Shown here: in pieces, positions 12,209 to 23,219 of the stretch
Numbering within the stretch: position 1 is the first letter of the stretch
Layout of the letters: every line of letters starts with the position of its first letter
Assembly: GCA_945859605.1 (NCBI GenBank)
Contig: OX243822.1
Span: 16,571,918 to 16,635,917 of the forward strand
Direction of reading: 5' to 3'
DNA: 64,000 nt
Source of the DNA: Lumbricus rubellus
Taxonomy: Eukaryota; Annelida; Clitellata; Crassiclitellata; Lumbricidae
Notes under the pieces: model-generated
What the model saw: only the letters and a program-made list of their open reading frames with translations
Database searches by the model: none
What the model was told of the DNA's origin: nothing
Position numbers and translations under genes: made by a program

Positions 12209-12763
12209 CCCTCATCCCTTTTTTGTGCGGACAGTGACCAATTGTCAATTGACCATCCAAAAGGTATACCCTGCAGTATATGCGATCTGATGCAGACAAG
12301 GCCGTTAGGGCGCCCGCCCTTGCATATGGGCAAGAGGGGGTACTTGCTACTCCTGAAAAATTGACACCATGGCATTTTTAACTGCTACTTTTTGGTTTTA
12401 ACAAATTTCCTCGCAACTCACGCACTAACATTTTACAGGCTATACCAATGATGTACAAATTGAAACTGAGAAATTTTCATTAAAAAAATTTCTAAGAAAT
12501 ATATATGCCTACTTATGTTCTTTATTTCTTACTTTGCATTTTCTGGCAATTATACTGAAACATTTAACCGCGACCATTGTGTCTGACCCCTCCCCCTGCA
12601 AAAAAATATCTGCAGGCGCATAAGAAGGCCGTATATCGGTTTTTAAAATTATTATTGACTTTCACTGTCTGTTTGTTTGCTTCTCTATGCATGTATTAAT
12701 CTTGCCGTGTGTACTGTTCTGAGCATCTGCCTTAGTGCTTCTCATTAAAGAATGTGTGTGTTT

Positions 12764-12803
<40 letters not shown>

Positions 12804-13065
12804 TGTACACTGTACGTGTCTTCGTGCGTGTGTGTGTGTGCTTGTGTACGTGTGTGCGTGTTTATGTGCCGTGGTTTATGTACTCAAGTTCAAGAATAAA
12901 CGTACTCTTGAGTTATATATATTAAGTAAGCTTATATATACGACTATACGTGTATAATTTGTATATGTTATATATAAATGTACTCTTGAGTTATATATAC
13001 ACACATGTATAATTTGCATATATTATTTATAAATATATGTGTATATATATATATATATGTATATG

Positions 13066-13113
<48 letters not shown>

Positions 13114-13320
13114 AGCGCTCGCACAGATACTTAGAACGCAGATTGTCTAAAGACGCCTATAATATGTGCATTAATATGACAAAGCATTGTTATGTTGTTC
13201 GTTGTATAATTTTTCGATGTTATTGATCATCTGTTACAGACTGATCATGAGTTGATTACTGTGGTCGAACGAATGCAAGCTTCTCGTATTGAAGACCAAC
13301 GATGCGCCATGCCAAAACAT
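12209..13320. other. non-coding stretch with (TG)n and (TA)n
   Basis: (TG)n arrays lie at 12763-12801 and 13072-13111, and TA-rich DNA lies at 12915-13070. No gene is seen. Confidence 0.6.
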
Positions 13321-13339
13321 AACCAGGTTAGGTATACTA

Positions 13340-13751
13340 CTAACAGTTACTAACATTCAGCTCACTAATTATCAGGCTACTGTTAACCTGGCTACTAATA
13401 ATCAGGCTACTAACAATCAGTTCACTGAGAATCAGCTCATCAGCTCACTAATTATCAGGCTACTAATAATCAGGCTACTAATTATCAGGCTACTAATTAT
13501 CAGGCTACTAATTATCAGGCTACTAATAATCAGGCTACTAATAATCAGGCTACTAACAATCAGTTCACTGAGAATCAGCTCATCAGCTCACTAATTATCA
13601 GGCTACTAATAATCAGGCTACTAATTATCAGGCTACTAATTATCAGGCTACTAATTATCAGGCTACTAATAATCAGGCTACTAATAATCAGGCCACTAAC
13701 AGTCAGTTCACTGACGATTGGTTCACTAATTATTAAGCTACTAATAATCAG
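13340..13751. repeat. 15-bp minisatellite with higher-order repeat
   Basis: The basic unit is CAGGCTACTAATAAT, alternating with CAGGCTACTAATTAT. A distinctive block (TAACAATCAGTTCACTGAGA) occurs at 13411 and again at 13554, giving a roughly 143-bp higher-order unit. The ORFs on both strands are repeat translations. Confidence 0.9.
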
Positions 13752-13974
13752 GTGGGACACGGTGGTGTAGCGGTAAGTTCAGTGTCTTGTTCCCGAAGGG
13801 TCGCAGGTTCTAATCTACCTCAGACCACTGCGTATAGCGACCTTGGACAAGTTGCTCACCCACAATAATTGTCTGTGAGGAAGGCAACGGGAAGCCACCT
13901 CACTCATCTCATCCCCAGAGGCATAAAAAGCCAATGAGCCTGCCTTCGGGCAGGTGACTCATCATCATATTCAT

Positions 13975-14041
<67 letters not shown>

Positions 14042-14062
14042 TCATCATCATCATCATCATCA

Positions 14063-14101
<39 letters not shown>

Positions 14102-14102
14102 G
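13752..14102 (+). repeat. tRNA-derived SINE, family B, with (ATC)n tail
   Basis: The head is GTGGGACACGGTGGTGTAGC with a B box near GGGTCGCAGGTTCTAATC. The body contains AAGGCAACGGGAAGCCACCT and GAGCCTGCCTTCGGGCAGG. It ends in a long ATC microsatellite (13970-14102) with spaced TTC interruptions. The 32530-33315 copy has the same body and tail. Confidence 0.75.
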
Positions 14103-14900
14103 TCAATAATCAGGCTACTATTATTCAGGTTTGCAAATAATCAGTTTATCAACAAATTATCACGATGAACCGGGTAACTTGTGCTATAGAAATATTGATA
14201 AAACAAACAAAGCAAGTGACACATCGCGCATGCCACGCATGTTTACATAAAGAAATTATATTAATAGCAAACATCTTTAGCATCTATCAGCCAATGAGTC
14301 AAAAGCCGTTAACCCGGTCAGAAACATTCCGAATACTCTAATTAATTATAGACCTATGTAGTTTTTGTGTACAACAACCAATCAGGCGTTTAATTAATTA
14401 TTAGCCCATGTTAACAACGGCTTCCTCATTAAGTCATTTTCCGCGGCTTCCACCCGATATTATTGTCACTCATTTCGAAAACGATGCTGCGCAAGACTAA
14501 GATATTTCCGCCATTCAGTGTCTCTTCCTCCTCCTTCTGCCACTCATCAGGCCAGGTCAGTTTCAGCAGCCTGTGATGATTAATTGGTTGTGAGCATCAA
14601 TAGGATGCGGAAATGGTGGCGGCGGCGCGTGACACATCAGTAGCCTCTGAAACCCAACGCCCATCATGACAGGGTCTGGTTACACCCGTGCAGCGGGGAT
14701 CGGCCGTTACTGTCTATTATGGCTTGATGAGTCGATTCCAGTGTAGTGTGGCTCTTGATCAATAACAGTGTCTGATGTTAGAGGAACTTACTGTTTGCAT
14801 GTTGTTTGAACTGGCTTCCACGCAAAGCTTGTGAGAAAAGCAGACGTTAAGGCGCCTAGGGTCATTAATTACTGCCTGACTTCCTGCACGTTAAACATTT
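14103..14900. other. unique stretch, GC-richer around 14450-14720
   Basis: This is the least repetitive part of the first 20 kb. It contains one exon-like open frame, listed separately, and nothing else recognisable. Confidence 0.4.
14484..14555 (+). CDS. candidate short first coding exon (weak)
   Basis: An ATG opens a 24-codon frame starting MLRKTKIFPPFSV and ending ..SSGQ directly at a good donor, CAG|GTCAGT, in phase 0. RapGAP exon 2 accepts phase 0, so an alternative upstream first exon is possible. No homology is recognised and one ATG-to-donor frame can occur by chance. Confidence 0.15.
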
Positions 14901-14904
14901 TCGC

Positions 14905-14928
14905 TATGATGATGATGATGAAGATGAA

Positions 14929-14994
<66 letters not shown>

Positions 14995-15280
14995 GGTGGT
15001 GGTGGTGGTGGTGGTGACGACGACGACGACGACGACGACGATCATAGTAAAAATTTAACAATAAGACTATAGTAGCAGCAGTAGTAGTTGCTGTAAATGT
15101 TGTTGTAGTATAGCAGTAGTAGCTATAGTAGTAGTTGTTGTTGTAGTTGTTGTTGCTGTAGCAGTTGTAGTAGTAATTATAGTAGCAATTAATAGTAGCA
15201 GTAGTAGTAGTAGCAGTAGTAGTTGTTGTAGCAGTAGTAGTTGTTGTTAATGCTGTTGCTGATGATGTTGTTGTTGTAGC
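14905..15280. repeat. three-block trinucleotide array
   Basis: A GAT block (to 14979), a GGT block (14980-15016) and a GAC block (15017-15040) follow on the same strand. Irregular GTAGTA/GTTGTT repeats continue to 15280. Poly-Met, poly-Val and poly-Thr frames are artefacts. Confidence 0.9.
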
Positions 15281-15739
15281 CGCGGCGGTAGTAATTATTA
15301 TTATGAATAATAATATAATAAACAGTAAATAATTTAGTGAGGCTATAATATGCACTGCACAGTTGGACATTTAGTCATTGTGACTGAGAGATGCTGCATG
15401 CAGTGTCTGCTGTATCTAGACCTGATGTTTTACCTCAGTATACGGGGCCGTTCTCACATGGTGACCTTTGACAAAGCTTTGACCCTGATTTCAAATCCTG
15501 TTTTATTTTGCAATTGTCTTTGGATGTTGATAGTGATTGTGGTGAAAATAGTCGTTAGGCACAAAAACTCTTTGGATTACAGCTAGCGCGTCGCAGTTTA
15601 AAAGATGATTCTACATGTATGTTGGCAGGACCAACCATAAGCTATTTTATAGACCTACGCGTCTAAGTCATTATGTGCAGTTGCGTATCTACCTCAAGAA
15701 CTATGCGCTCATCGAAGGTTAGACATAATATTATTTACA

Positions 15740-16012
15740 TAGAGGTTATGGTGTATGTATGTATGCGCACATGTACGTATGAATGTATGACTGTATGTAA
15801 AACAAATTGTGTATATATTTATGTACGCGTGTACGCATGTACGACGTGTACGTATGTATGCATGTATGTATGTATGTATGCAGGTAGGCCTATTGATCAA
15901 TCAATCAATCAGCCAGTCAATCAATCAGTCAATCAATCGATCAATCGGTCGATCAATCAATCAATCAATCAAAGTTTATATAGCGCCCCTTCAAGGTATA
16001 TACCTATACTCA
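15740..16012. repeat. (TATG)n and (ATCA)n with TATATAGCGCC fragment
   Basis: TATG-rich DNA (15750-15885) and an ATCA array (15893-15970) lead into the dispersed motif TATATAGCGCCCCTTCAAGG. The array-plus-motif order is shared with 54365-54600. Confidence 0.8.
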
Positions 16013-16661
16013 GAGGCGCTGATGTAGATATGTAGGCTATATGTATGTCTTTTTGTATGTAGGGTGTAGCCTACGTGTACACTGTACGTATGTATTTATT
16101 TGTATGTATTCATGCGTGTGTACCTATGTATGTGTGTTTATATAGGCCTATATGTGTGTTTATATATTAGATATGTGTGTTTGTTCTGGCTGGGTACCCG
16201 ACGTTGACCAGAGAATTTCGGTTTCTCGTACCACACCGGCTCCAGGGTCGGGAGTGGGGGAGACGAGTTGGGGCAGGGTGGTCCTGATTGTTTGGTGCAA
16301 GGTTTCAAATGAATGGTTGCGAGAGTGTGACCAAGGTCTGGAAATGTCTTGCTTTTGTTAGTGAGAACTTTGGGTTTTTCAGCCTGCCCCCCTTCGGATG
16401 AGGGCTGGTTGTGTTAATATTATTATGTACAGTGTACATGTATGTTCGTGTGCTTTGACCTAGTTTTGATTCTCATTTTATCCTAAACCGTAATTATGCA
16501 TCGTCGATTAATCATATGGCGCTTTAGATGTTTATTTAGATTTGATTAGATTAGAATAGAATAGATTAGATTTCCTTGGATTGATTAAGTTTTATATCAA
16601 TGTGTATATTTCGTCCAAACTGATATTGTTCGTTTCCTAAAATCATAAACACTGCATTTTA

Positions 16662-16870
16662 TGTACGTATGAGCAATTGTTATAACGTCCCTTCAAGATT
16701 GCTACTCAGAGGCGCTCCCGACTACAGCGTGGACACTGAATCTGAGTTTCACTCAGAAGCGCATGAGCAATTGCGAGTGAAGGACTTGGTCAGGGTCCCT
16801 GCGCAGCGGCTTGAGGTGGATTCGAACTCGCAACCTTCCGACTCCAAGGCACCGATCATCGGCGTGCGTC
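16662..16870 (-). repeat. tRNA-derived SINE, family A
   Basis: A reverse copy running from TTATAACGTCCCTTCAAG to CCGACTCCAAGGCACCGATC. The B-box complement is GGATTCGAACTCGC. Confidence 0.75.
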
Positions 16871-17099
16871 ATCGCCTGTGAATAAGCTGGTTCCCGCGAC
16901 TTCGCCTTCGTGGTATAGTTGTGTAAATCTCGAGATTACGATGCGATTGCCGCGATTGCGAACATATATCCGTATACGCCACAGCGCCCCACTTTATAAG
17001 TTAGATACCCTGAATCGTATATCAGCATCCAGCCACATGTTACAGATCGCCCACGTGATTATAATGGTGGCAGGAACAACGCTACTAACGAGTATTAAA

Positions 17100-17575
17100 C
17101 AGCGTTGCCACTCTGAAAAATAAAAAACCCAAGTTGGTCGGTCGAAAAAACCCAAGAAAACCCAAGTTGCCCAAATCTTCCGAAATTTTTTAAATTTTCG
17201 TCCGAAAAATTTCTGACGACCTTTTTTTTTTTTTTAGTCATCCGCCAAATTTTTTTTCAAAATTTCAAAAAAAATTCCATTTTACCGACCAAAAAATCTG
17301 ACGACCTTTTTTTTTTTTAGTCATTTCGTTTAAATTTTTAGGAAATGTCGAAAAATTTTCGGTTCACAAGCAAAAAACCCAAGATTTGCCCGAAAAACCC
17401 AAGTTTTTCACGAAAAAAACCCCATTTCCCAAGTTCGAAAAAAAGAAACCCAAGATTTTTTGCGCCGAAAAAAACCCAAGAAAAAAACCCAAGTTCCTCG
17501 CAAAAAACCCCATTTCCCAAGTTCGGATCAAAAAACCCAAGATCTTGTGAAAAAACCCAAGGAGTGGCAACGCTG
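17100..17575. mobile_element. hAT-like MITE with CCCAAG iterons
   Basis: The terminal inverted repeats are CAGCGTTGCCACTC and GAGTGGCAACGCTG. Exact flanking 8-mers gtattaaa lie at 17092-17099 and 17576-17583. The 476-bp interior has no transposase. It is filled with about a dozen AAACCCAAG motifs, mostly in one orientation, plus A/T-rich runs. ORFs such as the Phe/Gly/Leu-rich minus-strand frame come from these motifs. Confidence 0.9.
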
Positions 17576-17704
17576 GTATTAAACACGATAATGAGTGTTA
17601 TTGTTTTTGAATCAGTAGGTTGTGCGATGTGCTTCAAAAATGCGGGGTGGGATATCATATACCGCTGACTTAATTTCAAGGTCACACCGAGGGGTGACGT
17701 CAGT

Positions 17705-18110
17705 AAATTGAAGGAGTAGGAAGAGGGGAGGAGGAGTGAGAGAAGGAGGAAGTGAGTAGAAAGGGTCCTAAGGGGAAGAGGAATATAGGAGAAGGAAATG
17801 GTGGAGAAAGAAGAGGAGGCGATGAGAAGAGGAGAAGGAGGTGGGAGAAAGAAGAGGAGGCGATGAGAAGAGGAGAATAAAGAGAAGCAGAGGATGGTGA
17901 GAAGATGGGAGGCGGAGGAGAAGGTGGAGAAGGAAGAGAAGGAGAGGAGAATAAAGAGGAGGAGATGGGGGAGAAGGGAGGGAGGAGAAGAAGGAGAAGA
18001 CAGGGGACAAAGGATTGGGAAGACGAAGTAGAAGAGGAGGAGCAGGATAAGAGCAAAGAGGAGGAGTTTATTAGAAAGGGAAGAGAAGTGAGAAGGATGA
18101 GGATGAGGAG
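17705..18110. repeat. polypurine tract
   Basis: About 400 bp of A/G-rich sequence with a GAAGAGGAGGCGATGAGAAG unit occurring at least twice. No coding signal. Confidence 0.85.
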
Positions 18111-18209
18111 GATTCATCAGCTGACAGATTCACCTGCAGCCTCTGCAGTCGGTTGCTGCTGATGCTGATGAGCAGTTCGGACAATTAGCATCATTCTGTC
18201 CTACAATCC

Positions 18210-18880
18210 TATATTATGTGCGTGTATGTGTCTTTGTTTGTATGTCTCGTTGTTTGTCTCCTTGCATCTGTCTGCTTTCGTCTGTGTATCTGTCTGTCAG
18301 TGTGTGTCTTTTCTATCGCCTGTTAATCTCTGTGTGTGTACGTGCGGGTGTGTTAAACTGTGTATGTATGTGTCTCTGTTGGCTTGCGGTATTCCTAACT
18401 GGCTATGTCTGATTTTTTGTCTTTTCGAGTGTAAGTTTTTTTTTAAATCTTCGCATTAAACATTTTTAACCATGCTCGACATTGATCTGTCTGTCTGTAG
18501 GGTCTATCTGTCTATCTTTCTATTTTCTGTCTTCCTGAGTGTCTGTCTGCCTGTCTATCTGCTTGCTTACCTGTATATCTGTCTGCATGTTTGTTTGTCT
18601 GCCTGCTTGCCTGCCTGCCTGCCTACCTGTTCTGCGGGAAGGCAAGCAGGCAGGCAGGCAAGGTGGCAGGCAGGCAAGGTGGCAGGCAGGCAAAGTGGCA
18701 GGCAGGCAGTTTTCATTGACTCTGTGCTTTATTCACAGGTCATTGTTTCCAGAGTGTGCGAGTTCGTGTGTCTGTTTCTTTGGATGTGTATGTGTGTGTG
18801 TTTGTTTCTTTCTGTGTGTATGTTTGTGTGTGTCTATAGCGTTCGTTTTTTATATTTTCTCTGCTATTATTTCGATGACA
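18210..18880. repeat. (CTGT)n and inverted (CCTG)/(CAGG) tetranucleotides
   Basis: Interrupted CTGT DNA leads into (TGCC)n at 18596-18627. A short spacer is followed by (GGCA)n from 18640 to 18712, which includes a GTGGCAGGCAGGCAAG unit repeated three times. The two blocks are complementary. Confidence 0.85.
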
Positions 18881-19021
18881 GGTGACAGTTCCATAAACGC
18901 GCCAGGCACGTTGCAGGTGCGCGTTCGAATTAAATTTAGAAAGGTTTTGTTGACGGGGGGGGGGGGGGGGAAGTCGGACAGCCACGGCCCCAGATTTTGA
19001 TGTAATTAGAAGCAGACATTT

Positions 19022-19825
19022 CGTCGGTTGAGAATTATAAGGCTCTATGTCCAAAAAGTACTATTCCGAGATATTCCAATTTGAAAGTTCAACAATCTAG
19101 CACGCAAACAATAATGAGAATATTAAAAATGTAAGTAACGGATCTAGTTCATTTGTCAAATAAGTAACATTGTACATTGCAAAAAATGTGAATAAAATGT
19201 AAAAATATTTTTAATGAATTTTTTAAAGAAAGCCCACGCCCAAAATTGGACATAGAGCCTTATAATACTCAATGTAAACAAATTGCGAGGGCTGAACATT
19301 TTTATTCCAGTTTGAAAGTTCATCATTCAAGCACACAAACAATACTGAAAATATTACAAATGTAACTAAGGGATTTAGTTCATTTGCCAATAAAGTAACA
19401 TTGTACATCGCAAAAGGCTGTGAATAAAATGTTAAAACATTTTTAATGATTTTTTAAAGAAATCCCCACGCCCCTAAATTGGACATAGAGCCTTATGACA
19501 CTCAAAGTACAGAATCCGTCGGCCCAATTATTATTCATAAATTTAGATCACGTGACTTGTATGCAGCGGTCTTATTTGCTGTTGGACATAGAGCCTTATA
19601 ATTCTCAAAAAGATGAAAACATGGGACTATCTACGACGTTTGACGTCTCTATTGAAATGCATGGGGACATAGAGCCTTTTCATTTGGTAAATATCTCTGT
19701 TAATATTGAAGATCCTGCTTAGATTTTCACATGACATGATAGCCCTGAACAAGATCTACGTCATGGTACCAATAACTAAAAAAATTCAAAAAATGGACAT
19801 AGAGCCTTATAATTCTCGACCGACG
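19022..19825. mobile_element. unclassified TIR element with six end-motif copies
   Basis: The ends are inverted repeats of about 31 bp: CGTCGGTTGAGAATTATAAG and onward at the left, complemented at the right. The tetranucleotide attt flanks both ends (19018-19021 and 19826-19829). The end motif GGACATAGAGCCTTATAA recurs at 19248, 19481, 19584, 19665 (partial) and 19795, and inverted at 19028. Two units of about 233 bp lie in tandem (motif 19248 to 19481). No transposase remains, so the superfamily is uncertain. Confidence 0.75.
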
Positions 19826-20043
19826 ATTTGTTGCCTACACATAATATGCTGGCTTATCTTCAAGTAGAAATATGCTCAGATTATGTGAGTTGATTAAATC
19901 TGTATTTTTTAACCGTGGCTTATTGCAACACCTTTTCCGTATTGTGCTGTCCTTATATGAGGTCGCATTATACATTTTGGAATTTATATATGTATATATT
20001 ATATAATGAAAATGTACCGGTATTTATCGCCCTTCACATAATA

Positions 20044-20081
<38 letters not shown>

Positions 20082-20396
20082 TGACTGATTAGAAACTTAG
20101 GAAGTGCCAGTCACTCATCATTGTGTTCGGAGTTCATTAACACTCACTTAAACATGACTAGCTATGAGAATATGCTTCACATAATATATGAAAATGTAGA
20201 GGTAAATCCAACAGTTACCCTAAACTCTCTCATCATGCGCACAGAAGTTGCTGACTACTGACTCACTTACTTACATGACCCTCTTGTCGATTGTGGGATC
20301 TTCTCGTGTCACGTGACCAGTGTTGCTATTCGCACATGAACGAAAATGAATTAGTTTGTGTGTCTGTGGGTTGATTAGAATGCGGACGCACAGCAC
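19826..20396. other. non-coding AT-rich stretch
   Basis: It holds an (AT)n run at 20038-20080 and otherwise unique AT-rich DNA. No gene is seen. Confidence 0.5.
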
Positions 20397-20407
20397 AATG
20401 CCATCAA

Positions 20408-20439
<32 letters not shown>

Positions 20440-20483
20440 GCATCAGCAGCAGCAGCAGCAGCAACAGCATCAGCAGCATACAA
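20397..20483. repeat. (CAG)n microsatellite
   Basis: CAG triplets with CAA and CAT interruptions. The poly-Ala frame on the minus strand is not part of a recognisable gene. Confidence 0.9.
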
Positions 20484-20632
20484 TGCAGAGGCATGACGTT
20501 AAAATCAATTGCAACACCTGTGAGCACCACTATTATAATAGTACACCTCTATACATGCATGCACATACATATTATACATATATACACATGAATGCAAATA
20601 TATAGGTATAGAATACATACACATATATAACA

Positions 20633-21377
20633 TCTATATATATAAAAATGAAACTTTCCAATAGTTCGTCGCATTTTCACGCTGAAAGTGACGCGCCGAT
20701 TGTTGTGAAAATTTACCAAAACCTTCCATTCAAATAGCACCGTGTCTTAAGATGTTTTCACCCGAAAAAACGCAACCGTTTCCACAAAAAGTGAACTTTG
20801 CAATCCGTTCGTCCGCCATTTGCAAACTAAACACGTCCCACACGGCTGCAGAGATTTCATAAACGCCGTCTCCAAACACAGCAACGAAACATCAATGAGG
20901 TGGCGTGCTATGACGTCATAAGCGAGTCGCGATTAATTTTCCAAAGAGGCCGCTTTTAGGCCTTTTCACAAAGCGGCCTTTGGGCTTGGAATGGACGCTG
21001 CGACGGAGGAAAGGAGCGGGACAAAGACGGTGGGGAGGGAGCGGAGGGGGAGGGGAGGTGGAGGTCAAGGGGAGGGGGAAGGGGAGGGGGACGGAGGGGA
21101 AGGGAGAGGGGAAGAGGAGGGAGAGGGAGAGGGAGGAGGGGGAGGGGAAAGGGAAGGGAGGGGAGAGGGAGGGGGAGAAGGATGGGGAGGGCGAGGGAGA
21201 GGGGAGGGGGAGGGGGGAGGGGGAGAGGGAGGGGAGGGGAGGGGGAGGGGAGAAGGAAAAAGGAGGGGGAGGGGGAGGGGAGGGGAAGGGGAGGGGGAGG
21301 GGAGGGGAGGAGGGGAGGGGGAAGGGGAAGGGGGAGCCTCTTTTCAGCCACAGCAACGCGTGGCCGGGTTCAGCTAG
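20633..21377 (+). mobile_element. non-autonomous Helitron-like element
   Basis: The element begins TCTATATATATAAAAATGAA and ends GGCCGGGTTCAGCTAG. It sits between an A and a T, the arrangement expected for Helitrons (A|TC...CTAG|T). There is no Rep/helicase sequence. The second half (21000-21340) is a G-rich polypurine array of GGGGA and GGGAG units with many G runs. ORFs there are Gly/Glu/Arg or Pro/Ser artefacts. Confidence 0.75.
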
Positions 21378-21479
21378 TGTATATATATATATATAGAACA
21401 TAGTCTTACACCCTAATTTTACAGTCTATATTCATTCATTCCATTCCGAGTATTTATATAGCGCCTCTTCAATAAATCT

Positions 21480-21660
21480 ACATACGTACGTACGTACGTA
21501 CGTACGTACGTACGTACGTACGTACGTACGTATGTATGTATGTATGTATGTATGTATGTATGTATGTATGTATGTATGTATGTATGTATGCATGTATGCA
21601 TGTATGCATGACTTTTGCATGTATGTATGTATGCATGTATGCATGTATGCATGTATGCAT
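21480..21660. repeat. (ACGT)n to (ATGT)n microsatellite
   Basis: About 50 bp of self-complementary ACGT tetramers (21483-21532) grade into (ATGT)n and GCATGTAT repeats. Confidence 0.95.
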
Positions 21661-21904
21661 AGCCTACATACGGTGCGTGTGTGTGCATGTATGGGCGTTG
21701 TGTTGTTTTGTTGCTGCTGTCGGTTATGGTGGTCATTGTCGTGAACTGCAGTTGGCCTGTGTCTGTCTGTCGGTCGGTTGCTAAACACATGTATTGATTG
21801 TCAGCCGTCTTTCTTATTAGAGCGCGTCGTCGTCATTTCGTCGTCATTTCTCCATTGTCTGGCGATCCAACGTCGAAATGACAATTCGATTCACTCTCAA
21901 TTGT

Positions 21905-22320
21905 TGCTCTCTCTCTCTCTTTCTCTCTCTGTCTGTGTATGTGTCTTTCTCTCTCTGTCTGTGTATGTGTCTTTCTCTCTCTGTCTCTCTCTGTCTGTGT
22001 ATGTGTCTTTCTCTCTCTGTCTCTCTCTGTCTTTCTGTCTGCCTGTCTGTCTCTCTCTCCACGCCCTCCTCCTTCCTTCCTTCTATCCCTCCCTCCTTCC
22101 ATCACTACCTCTCTGTCTCCATTTCTCTCTGTCTCTTTATCTCTGTCTGTCTGTCTGCCTTTCCAAACCCTCCTCCTTCCTTTCCTTCCATCCCTTCCTT
22201 TTTCATCGCTACCTCTCTGTCTCCATTTCTCTCTTTCTCTCTGCCTCTTTCTGTCTATCTTCTCTCTTCTCTTTCCCTCCGTCCTTCCCTCTCTCTTCCT
22301 CTCCCTCTTCCTTGGCTTTG
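21905..22320. repeat. polypyrimidine (CTCT/CTGT)n tract
   Basis: C/T-rich repeats including a TCTGTGTATGTGTCTTTCTC unit repeated three times (21930-22010). No gene. Confidence 0.85.
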
Positions 22321-22576
22321 TTTGTCTCACGCTGGTGTTCTGAGTGCTCTATCACGGAGGTCTCAATGCATTAATTTTGGAGTCTCGAATCTTCCGCTTA
22401 GAGGTCGTTTAGATAGATGAACCCCAGTTGTCATGAATTTTTCTCGCACCCCGCCCACTCACCCGGCGTTGCTCTGCAGCTGCTCGGAACCATGGACGTC
22501 TTAACGATGGCAAGTGGAAGGTATTGTGGAGTTCTATGCAAAATGCAGTTCTAGATAATGCGTGTGTAGTTTAAAA

Positions 22577-22777
22577 CACAGCTTTTTAACGTGCAGTTGT
22601 ACACAAAATGTGCAGTTCTAAATGGATTTTGTGCAGTTGTATAGAAGCACTTCTGTACAGTTAAAACTAGTAAAAAAGGTCATTGTCCTCCAATTGGATG
22701 TACATGTAATTTACCATGGAGGATGGGAAAGAAATGAAGGGGTTGTGTAGTTCTAAAAATTCCTTTAAAAATCCCTG
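22577..22777 (-). mobile_element. MITE, CAGGGCTGTTTTAAAG family
   Basis: An inverted copy running from CACAGCTTTTTAACG to AAAAATCCCTG. It is flanked by the exact 8-mer gtttaaaa at 22569-22576 and 22778-22785. A second partial copy seems to follow to about 22880. Confidence 0.8.
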
Positions 22778-23219
22778 GTTTAAAATAGTTAAAAATGGTC
22801 ACTGTCGCCCGATTGGGAGTAATTAAGCACATAGTGTGGGGAGGAAGAAAGGGGTTGTTCAGTTCAAAAGTTCCTTAAAGGGGGTTCTGGGCCAAGTGGG
22901 CGTGAGTAGCCGTCTATGTTGCAATGAGAAGAGCAGTAGGCCTAACCGGGTGCCCCCAAGCTGACACGGTCCTCCTCTGTCCGTGTCAGTCCAAATGCGA
23001 TATAAATGAGGAGGTCGGCGACAATTGTCTTTGTTATGAACAGCTAAGAACCAGATTACCTTTAGAGTGGCGGTCATGCATGTGAAGCCATGTGCTAGCG
23101 AATTCATTTTTCTTGGCCTATAGGCATAATATTATGATGATGGCCGGTTGCCAAACTCATCTTAGTCATCTCTGCCTTAGATCTGCACAGACAAATCTCT
23201 GTTTTAAGTCCTAAACCTA

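Noticed and set aside
13340..13751. CRISPR-like array
   Set aside because: A contiguous 15-bp minisatellite without unique spacers, in a eukaryotic genome.
17338..18117. 259-residue Leu/Ser/Phe-rich minus-strand ORF resembling a membrane protein
   Set aside because: It runs through a polypurine tract and then the CCCAAG iterons of the MITE at 17100-17575.
20916..21403. Pro/Ser-rich and Gly/Glu-rich ORFs of 130-160 residues
   Set aside because: They fall in the G-rich polypurine half of a Helitron-like element and exist in all frames.
21778..22374. Ser/Leu/Cys-rich ORF in polypyrimidine DNA
   Set aside because: A simple-repeat translation with no conserved residues or splice signals.
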